From NCBI RefSeq assembly GCF_020886775.1, contig NZ_AP024525.1, forward strand, positions 4,278,001 through 4,342,000: a stretch of 64,000 bases of DNA, written 5' to 3'. The notes beneath the pieces are model-generated. The model saw only the letters and a program-made list of their open reading frames with translations. It was not told where the DNA came from and did not search any database. The stretch is from Sinomonas cyclohexanicum (GTDB lineage Bacteria; Actinomycetota; Actinomycetes; Actinomycetales; Micrococcaceae). Position 1 is the first letter of the stretch. Every line of letters starts with the position of its first letter. Positions 58,678 to 64,000 of this stretch are shown piece after piece. Both the position numbers and the translations under genes were made by a program.

Positions 58678-58797
58678 ATGGCCACCCAGTTCTACACAGC
58701 CTCCAGCATCGACGGGTTCATCGCGGACCCCGATCCACTACGCGCCGATCGCGCTCGGCGGGAGTGCGCACGACGGCGCGATGCCGGCCGCCACTGA
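58678..58797 (+). pseudogene. Deletion remnant of a dihydrofolate-reductase-family gene
   Basis: ATG 58678 begins MATQFYTASSIDGFIADPDP, the N-terminus of RibD/DHFR-family proteins. Immediately after it, in another frame, TAC GCG CCG ATC GCG CTC GGC GGG AG reads YAPIALGG, the conserved segment near the C-terminus of the same family. The middle, about 120 codons, is missing. The remnant runs into the hairpin repeat at 58765 and ends at TGA 58797. Confidence 0.65.
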
Positions 58798-58822
58798 CCC
58801 GGCACCGCGCCGTCGTACTTGC
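58765..58822. repeat. REP-like hairpin repeat, copy A
   Basis: A 58 bp unit with 18-base arms (ACGACGGCGCGATGCCGG with one mismatch to CCGGCACCGCGCCGTCGT) around an eleven-base loop. It matches 60937-60994 at 51 of 58 positions. It sits between the DHFR remnant and the end of the amino-acid permease, where a bidirectional terminator would be expected. Confidence 0.75.
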
Positions 58823-58847
58823 CGCACCGAGCGGAACGGAGGTGGGG

Positions 58848-60284
58848 CTACGCCCCGTGCCCGTGCACCTCTGCGTCCACCTCGAGGGCCTCGGCTGCGT
58901 CCTCCGCGGCGGTGTGCACATGGGGCCCGACGGGGCCGCGCTGGCGGCGGTATCGGACCACACCGATCGCGACGACCACGGCGGCAAGCCCCACGGAGAG
59001 AATGAGCTCATCACGGGTGTCATCGAGGAACAGCATGCCCACGAGCAGGGCGACGATCGCGATGATGGACGCCCACGTGAGGTACGGGAAGAGCCACATC
59101 CGGATCTCGAGCTTCGTCCCGGCGGCGTCGGCCCGGCGCCTGAGCACGAGCTGAGAGGCCGAGATGACGAGCCAGACGAACAGGGCGATCGCGCCCGAGG
59201 TGTTCACGAGGAAGAGGAAGACCGTGTCCGGCCAGAGGTAGTTCAGACCCACGGTGATGAACCCGACGACGGTCGAGACGAGGACCGAGCGGACCGGCAC
59301 GCCGCGGCCCGAGATGCGGCCCCAGGACGTCGGGGCGTCGCCGCGGGTCGAGAGCGAGAAGATCATGCGGCTCGCCGTGTACAGGCCCGAGTTGAGGCAC
59401 GAGAGGACGGACGTGAGCACGACGATGTCCATGATGGTGCCCGCGCCGGGGATTCCGAAGCGCTCGATCACGGCCACGTAGGGGCTCTTCGCCACGGAGG
59501 CGTCGTCCCACGGGAGGAGGGTCACGACGATGGCCATCGAGCCGATGTAGAACACGAGGATGCGCCACACCGTGGAGGTCACGGCCTTGCGGACGGCCGT
59601 CACCGGATCAGTGGACTCGCCGGCGGCGATGGTGGCGATCTCCGCGCCGAAGAACGAGAAGACGACCACGAGGATGCCGGCGAGGACCGCGCCGCCGCCG
59701 TTGGGCATGAAGCCGCCGTGTCCCAGAGGGTTGCTGGTTCCCGGCGCGGGCAGTCCGGGGATGAGGCCGAGGATCGCGGCGATGCCCGCGATAAGGAACA
59801 GCAAGATGGCGGTGACCTTGACGGACGCGAACCAGAACTCGAACTCGCCGTAGGACTTCACACTCCACACGTTGGTGAGCGTGAGGGCAATCATGAGCAC
59901 GAGTGCCCACACCCACTGGTCGACTCCGGGGAGCCAGCGATGCATGATGGCGGCACCGGCGGTTGCCTCGATGCCGAGGACGATGATCCAGAACCACGCG
60001 TAGAGCCAGCCGATGCTGAACCCGGCCCAACGGCCGAGCGCCTTGTCGGCGTAGGCGGAGAACGAGCCGGTCTCCGGATTCGCGGCGGCCATCTCGCCGA
60101 GCATGCGCATCACGAGGATGACCACGATGCCCGCCGCCGCGTACGCGACGAGGATGCCCGGCCCGGCCTGGTGGATCGCCGCACCGGAGCCGACGAAGAG
60201 CCCGGCCCCGATGACGCCGGCAATGGCGATCATCGACAGGTGGCGCGGCTTGAGGGATTTGTGGAGTTGGGGCTGGGAAGCCAT
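58848..60284 (-). CDS. Amino acid permease (AAT/GabP-like)
   Basis: The protein has 478 residues from ATG 60282-60284, preceded by GGAAGTGAG; an ATG five codons upstream is possible. HKSLKPRHLSMIAIAGVIGA and GLFVGSGAAIHQAGPG are the family opening; SFFGAEIATIAAGESTDP is the conserved middle, and twelve membrane segments are present. It imports an amino acid, perhaps GABA or proline. The 270 bases upstream are AT-richer promoter sequence shared with the divergent VOC gene. Confidence 0.92.
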   Translation of the reverse strand: MASQPQLHKSLKPRHLSMIAIAGVIGAGLFVGSGAAIHQAGPGILVAYAAAGIVVILVMRMLGEMAAANPETGSFSAYADKALGRWAGFSIGWLYAWFWIIVLGIEATAGAAIMHRWLPGVDQWVWALVLMIALTLTNVWSVKSYGEFEFWFASVKVTAILLFLIAGIAAILGLIPGLPAPGTSNPLGHGGFMPNGGGAVLAGILVVVFSFFGAEIATIAAGESTDPVTAVRKAVTSTVWRILVFYIGSMAIVVTLLPWDDASVAKSPYVAVIERFGIPGAGTIMDIVVLTSVLSCLNSGLYTASRMIFSLSTRGDAPTSWGRISGRGVPVRSVLVSTVVGFITVGLNYLWPDTVFLFLVNTSGAIALFVWLVISASQLVLRRRADAAGTKLEIRMWLFPYLTWASIIAIVALLVGMLFLDDTRDELILSVGLAAVVVAIGVVRYRRQRGPVGPHVHTAAEDAAEALEVDAEVHGHGA

Positions 60285-60554
60285 GAGGCTCACTTCCATG
60301 TCACGGGGTCAATGCCGGGATTAATGGTGAACCCATGCCAGTTCGGCATGCGCGGCACATCGCACAGTCTTAGATCAATTCTTCCATGTGAGTGCACAAA
60401 ACCGTTTCCTTTGGCGCAACACCTGTATATTCACAAGTTCCTTGAAACGTGGATGCAACGTAGCGCGGGCCACTGGGCAGCATGACCCGCCTCACAGAGA
60501 GGCTGGTCGAGGCAGCGGACACGCCTTGTCCTCAGGGGCCGCTACGTTGTCCGC

Positions 60555-60914
60555 ATGGCTATCGCACGATTCCCCAATGTCGTCATCGACTGCCCCGATC
60601 CCGCGGCCCTCGCACGGTTCTACGCGGCCCTTCTGGACTGGACGGTCGAGGAGGCGTCCGCCGAATGGGGCCAGATCCGCGCCGACTACGGGCAGTGCAT
60701 CTCCTTCCAGGGCGTGGACGGCTACCACGCCCCCGAGTGGCCCGGCCAGGAGGTCCCCCAGCAGATGCACCTCGACGTCATGGTGGACGAGCTCGACGCC
60801 GCCGAGCAGGCCGTCCTGGGCCTCGGCGCCACGAAGGCCGAGCACCAGCCCGGCACCACCTTCCGCGTCTTCCTCGATCCCGCCGGACACCCGTTCTGCC
60901 TCTGCGCGTCCTGA
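60555..60914 (+). CDS. VOC-family protein
   Basis: The protein has 119 residues: ARFPNVVIDCPDPAALARFY, then ISFQGVDGYHAPEWPGQEVP and QMHLDVMVDELDAAEQAVLG, ending FRVFLDPAGHPFCLC. The layout is that of the short VOC proteins often called glyoxalase/bleomycin-resistance-like. A His in MHLDV and a Glu/Asp in the last strands could bind a metal. The function is unknown. Confidence 0.9.
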   Translation: MAIARFPNVVIDCPDPAALARFYAALLDWTVEEASAEWGQIRADYGQCISFQGVDGYHAPEWPGQEVPQQMHLDVMVDELDAAEQAVLGLGATKAEHQPGTTFRVFLDPAGHPFCLCAS

Positions 60915-60936
60915 GCTCGCCCCGGCCCTGATGGGA

Positions 60937-60994
60937 TGCGCACGACGGCGCGGCGCCGGCCACCGCTGACCCGGCATCGCGCCGTCGTGCGTGC
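60937..60994. repeat. REP-like hairpin repeat, copy B
   Basis: Matches 58765-58822 at 51 of 58 bases, with the same stem and loop. It lies between the convergent VOC and flavin monooxygenase genes and probably ends both transcripts. Shorter relatives of the GCACGACGGCG arm occur at 9183 and 62958. Confidence 0.75.
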
Positions 60995-61007
60995 CCCCGC
61001 CCCGCTC

Positions 61008-62795
61008 CTAACGCGTGTGGAACGTCTCCGCGAGCGCGTAGACCGGGGTGTCGAGCCCCTCGAGCCGTGCCTTGAGCTGGAGCGCGAGGTACTTCGAGTA
61101 GTGGCGCGACTGGTGCAGGTTGCCGCCGTGGAACCAGAGGTTCTCCTGCCGGGTGGGCTTCCACATGTTGCGCAGCTCGCCCTGCCACGGGCCCGGGTCC
61201 TTCGTGGTGTCGGAGCCGAGGCCCCAGCACTTGCCGACCTTGTCCGCGACCTCCTGCGAGATGAGCTTGGCGGCCCAGCCGTTCATCGAGCCGTACCCCG
61301 TCGCGTACACGACGGCGTCCGCCTCAAGGCGCGTGCCGTCGTCGAGCACCACCGCGTTCTCCTCGAGGTGGGAGACCTGGCCGTTCGCGAGCCGGATGGC
61401 GCCCTTCGCGATGAGCTCGGAGGCGCCGATGTTGATGTAATAGCCGGAGCCGCGGCGGAGGTACTTGAGGAAGAGGCCCGAGTCGTCGTCGCCGAAGTCC
61501 AGCTGGAAGCCGGCCTGCTCGAGGCTGTCGTAGAAGTCCTTGTCCCGCTCGCGGATCTCGTCGAAGGCGGGCCGCTGGAAGTCCGGGAGGACCTTGTACG
61601 GGATGGAGGCGAAGATGAGGTCCGCGGTCTCGTGGTCGATCCCGTTGGCCAGGGCCTCCTCTGAGTAGAGCGGCCCGAGGACCACCTCCATGAGCGAATC
61701 GGACTTGACGATGTGGGTGCTCGAGCGCTGGAGCATGATCGGCTCGGCGCCGTTCTGCCACAGGTCGGCGCAGATGTCATGAGCCGAGTTGTTCGATCCC
61801 ACCACCACGACCTTCTTGCCCGCGTACTTCGCGCCGCCCGGGTGCTGGGACGAGTGGTGCTGATCGCCGCGGAACACGTCCTGGCCTGGCAGCGTCGGGA
61901 CGCTCGGGATGCCGGACATTCCCGTGGCCATCACGAGGTGCGTCGGGGTGAGCGTCAGCTCGTGGCCCTCCCGCGTGACCTGCACCGTCCACTGCTGCGT
62001 CCCCTCGTCGAAGGACGCGCTCGTGGCCTCGGTGCTGGGCCAGTAGTCGAGCTCCATGATGTGGGTGTAGTGCTCGAGCCAGTCGCCCATCTTGTCCTTG
62101 GGGGTGAACACCGGCCAGTGGTCCGGGAAGGGGAGGTACGGCATGTGGTCGTACCAGACCGGGTCGTGGAGGCAGAGCGAGTGATACCGCGAGCGCCACT
62201 GGTCGCCGGGGCGAGGGTGCTTGTCGATCACGAGGGCCGGGACGCCGAGCCTCTTGAGCCGCGCCGCGAGGCCGATCCCGCCCTGACCGCCGCCCACCAC
62301 GAGCACGTACGGCTGCTCGTCGATGCCGAACGTCTCTGCGCGGGACCTGCGGCGGTCGAGCCAGTTCTGGGTCGAGACGTTGACGCCGTGCTCCGCGCCA
62401 CGCTCCCGGCGGCTGCCCGATGGCTCCGGGAAGGCGTTGAGGCCCTGGGCGCTGGACAGGAAGGTCCACGCCTTGCCGCCGCGCAGGCGCACGAGCCCCT
62501 TGCCGTGGAACGCCTTGTTCCGGAAGGTGTACCAGGCCTCGGTCACGCCGTCGTCCTCGCTCGCGCTCGTCACCTCGAGCTCGCGCGGCCAGCTGTCCGG
62601 GCCGACGGCGGCGAGCATCGCCTCGATCTCCTGCCGGCCCTCGGCGGTGTGGATGTTCCAGGTGAGGCTGGCCAGGTCGCGCCAGTAGCTCTCGTCGCCG
62701 AACAGCGAGGCCGCGGCCCCGACGTCGCCCGCGGCGAACGCCTCCTCGAGGTCCGCAAACCAGACCCTCGCGCCCTGCAGCGCTGCATCACTCAT
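61008..62795 (-). CDS. Flavin-containing monooxygenase with N-terminal NTF2-like domain
   Basis: The protein has 595 residues. Residues 1-110 look like a SnoaL/NTF2-like domain (VWFADLEEAFAAGDVGAAAS, GKGLVRLRGGKAWTFLSSAQ). Then VLVVGGGQGGIGLAARLKRL binds FAD, VIDKHPRPGDQWRSRYHSLC follows, and KVVVVGSNNSAHDICADLWQ binds NADPH; ATGYGS is the late FAD motif. It probably performs a Baeyer-Villiger or N/S-oxidation. It lies 159 bases from the GAF regulator, an association common in actinobacteria. Confidence 0.92.
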   Translation of the reverse strand: MSDAALQGARVWFADLEEAFAAGDVGAAASLFGDESYWRDLASLTWNIHTAEGRQEIEAMLAAVGPDSWPRELEVTSASEDDGVTEAWYTFRNKAFHGKGLVRLRGGKAWTFLSSAQGLNAFPEPSGSRRERGAEHGVNVSTQNWLDRRRSRAETFGIDEQPYVLVVGGGQGGIGLAARLKRLGVPALVIDKHPRPGDQWRSRYHSLCLHDPVWYDHMPYLPFPDHWPVFTPKDKMGDWLEHYTHIMELDYWPSTEATSASFDEGTQQWTVQVTREGHELTLTPTHLVMATGMSGIPSVPTLPGQDVFRGDQHHSSQHPGGAKYAGKKVVVVGSNNSAHDICADLWQNGAEPIMLQRSSTHIVKSDSLMEVVLGPLYSEEALANGIDHETADLIFASIPYKVLPDFQRPAFDEIRERDKDFYDSLEQAGFQLDFGDDDSGLFLKYLRRGSGYYINIGASELIAKGAIRLANGQVSHLEENAVVLDDGTRLEADAVVYATGYGSMNGWAAKLISQEVADKVGKCWGLGSDTTKDPGPWQGELRNMWKPTRQENLWFHGGNLHQSRHYSKYLALQLKARLEGLDTPVYALAETFHTR

Positions 62796-62954
62796 CGCAC
62801 TTCTCCTTTGAACGCCTGAGCTGATGCACTCGAAGGTATGGCGCGAATCACATTCACGGGAGCGTTGCAGAACGTTGCAGCCGTGGCCAGGGACCCCGCA
62901 ACCGACGGGACATGACCCCTCAACGTTGTGGGGTCACTTCTCGCGGTTGAGAGG

Positions 62955-64000
62955 TCAGCGCACGACGGCGGCCGGCACCGTCAGTCGGTACGGCCGGCTC
63001 TCGATGAGCCCGCCGAGGCGCTTGCGCAGGCGCGAGAGCTCGGCGCGGACGGTGACCTCGGTCTGGGCGCCATCGAGCCGGGCGAGGACCTCGCGGGCCT
63101 CAAGCCCGCGCGGGTGCGCAGCGAGGAGGGCCAGGAGCTCGAAGTGCCGCGCGGTCAGGGGTATCTCCGTCGCACCCTCGCCGGAGCCGAGGACGGCCGA
63201 CGGCGGCGGGCCGGGCCGCAGCTCGAGCTCGGCGCGCGCGGTGGCCGGGCGCAGGACCCAGCCTCCGTCGAGGCGTTCGACCTGCATCGGGCCCACGCCC
63301 GGGACCCAGTGCTGGCCAGCGGCCAGACCGGCGGGGAGTCGGATGCGCTCGCCCACGCCGAACCCGTCCGCCGAGGCGACCCACCCGGCGTCGTCCACCA
63401 CGAGTCGCCGCCCGAGCACCCCCGAGCCAGCGGCCGCCGCGAGCGCGAGGCGGCGCAGCTCGCCGTCGTGCGCGCGGCCGAGGAGGTCCATCGCCTCGCG
63501 CGCGGTCATGCTCACCAGGGAGAGCGTGTGCGGGTGGGCCGTGCGGTAGGAGCCGGAGAGGGTCACGACGCCGAGCGGCGCGCCGGACTTCGGGCCGAGG
63601 ATCGGCGCGCTCGTGCAGACCCACGTGTGCTGCTCCTCCGCCCCGTGCTCAGGTCCGAAGATCTGCACCGGCCGGCGCTCCTCCATCGCGGTGCCGAGGG
63701 AATTGACGCCGACGTCGCGCTCGCGCCACCGGGCACCCTGGACGAAGCCGAGCTCCTCGCTCTTGCGGCGCACTGCGGCAGGTCCGCTGACCCACAGGAC
63801 ATAGCCCTCGTCGTCGCTCACCACGAGCTCGTTGCCGGCCTCCGCTGCGAGCGGCATGAGGCGGTCCATGAGGAGCGGCAGCACGGAGGCAAGGGCGCCC
63901 GCACGTTCGCGCCGCTCGGCGAGCGCGGCGTCGTCGAGCGGTCCGCGGCGACCCGGCGGGGCTCCCTGCCGCTGCCACGCGCGGGCGACGACGGTCCGCA
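62955..64000 (-). CDS. GAF-domain transcriptional regulator, 5' end beyond window
   Basis: The frame is open from 62955 to the window edge, so the N-terminus is missing; about 348 residues are visible. It begins RTVVARAWQRQGAPPGRRGP and includes the sensor part ELVVSDDEGYVLWVSGPAAV, FVQGARWRERDVGVNSLGTA and CTSAPILG. The C-terminal winged helix is ARHFELLALLAAHPRGLEAR then ELSRLRKRLGGLIESRPYRL. It is a paralogue of the gene at 36936. It likely controls the flavin monooxygenase downstream. Confidence 0.85.
   Translation of the reverse strand, partial: RTVVARAWQRQGAPPGRRGPLDDAALAERRERAGALASVLPLLMDRLMPLAAEAGNELVVSDDEGYVLWVSGPAAVRRKSEELGFVQGARWRERDVGVNSLGTAMEERRPVQIFGPEHGAEEQHTWVCTSAPILGPKSGAPLGVVTLSGSYRTAHPHTLSLVSMTAREAMDLLGRAHDGELRRLALAAAAGSGVLGRRLVVDDAGWVASADGFGVGERIRLPAGLAAGQHWVPGVGPMQVERLDGGWVLRPATARAELELRPGPPPSAVLGSGEGATEIPLTARHFELLALLAAHPRGLEAREVLARLDGAQTEVTVRAELSRLRKRLGGLIESRPYRLTVPAAVVR

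Overview
The window looks like the chromosome of a high-GC actinobacterium of the Micrococcaceae (Arthrobacter/Sinomonas type). Coding sequence has strongly GC-biased third positions and GTG starts are common. Genes are often joined by 1-4 base stop/start overlaps. There is one rRNA operon whose 16S-23S spacer carries no tRNA gene, and the small conserved proteins are typical of that group. All assignments come from reading motifs and order; no database search was run.

Layout. 1-9.2 kb: a truncated secreted protein, an FAD/Fe-S oxidoreductase, a TetR regulator divergent from a DUF4386 membrane protein with a double operator between them, a hydrolase/muconolactone-isomerase-like/FAD-monooxygenase group, and an ECF sigma/zinc anti-sigma module with a divergent 24-codon ORF. 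9.2-31.9 kb: a minus-strand island that encodes nearly a whole ribulose monophosphate (RuMP) cycle plus a copper amine oxidase. Its transcription units, read right to left, are phi-hps-small ORFs-zwf-opcA; amine oxidase-permease-DUF5134-LuxR-type regulator; tkt-tal-rpe-rpiB-fba-gnd-pfk; and gap-permease-IclR. Three of these units (phi-hps, tkt and gap) share a 45-47 bp upstream element. 32-40 kb: a copper-responsive pair behind a CsoR-type site, proton-translocating transhydrogenase (pnt), tandem VOC proteins, a GAF regulator and a MoaD/BNR-repeat pair. 40.2-42.1 kb: an IS1634-family element inserted at the end of the rRNA operon, flanked by a 75 bp target duplication. 42.1-47.5 kb: 5S, 23S and 16S rRNA on the minus strand. 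48-51 kb: csoR-copZ-copA. 51-64 kb: transporters, the CGNR regulator, a broken TetR gene beside a glycosyltransferase and a methyltransferase, a deleted DHFR-family remnant, an amino-acid permease, a flavin monooxygenase and a truncated GAF regulator.

How the island would work (inference from known enzymology): the amine oxidase turns methylamine or another primary amine into an aldehyde, ammonia and hydrogen peroxide. Hps and Phi fix formaldehyde onto ribulose-5-phosphate to give fructose-6-phosphate. Pfk and Fba split it, and Tkt, Tal, Rpe and RpiB regenerate the acceptor. Zwf/OpcA and Gnd close an oxidative cycle, and Gap links to central metabolism. This is the arrangement described biochemically for Arthrobacter P1 growing on methylamine. 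Phosphoglucose isomerase, lactonase, catalase and a dedicated formaldehyde dehydrogenase are not in the window.

Three genes (a permease, the transposase and a TetR regulator) each carry one single-base frameshift. They may be real lesions or sequence errors.
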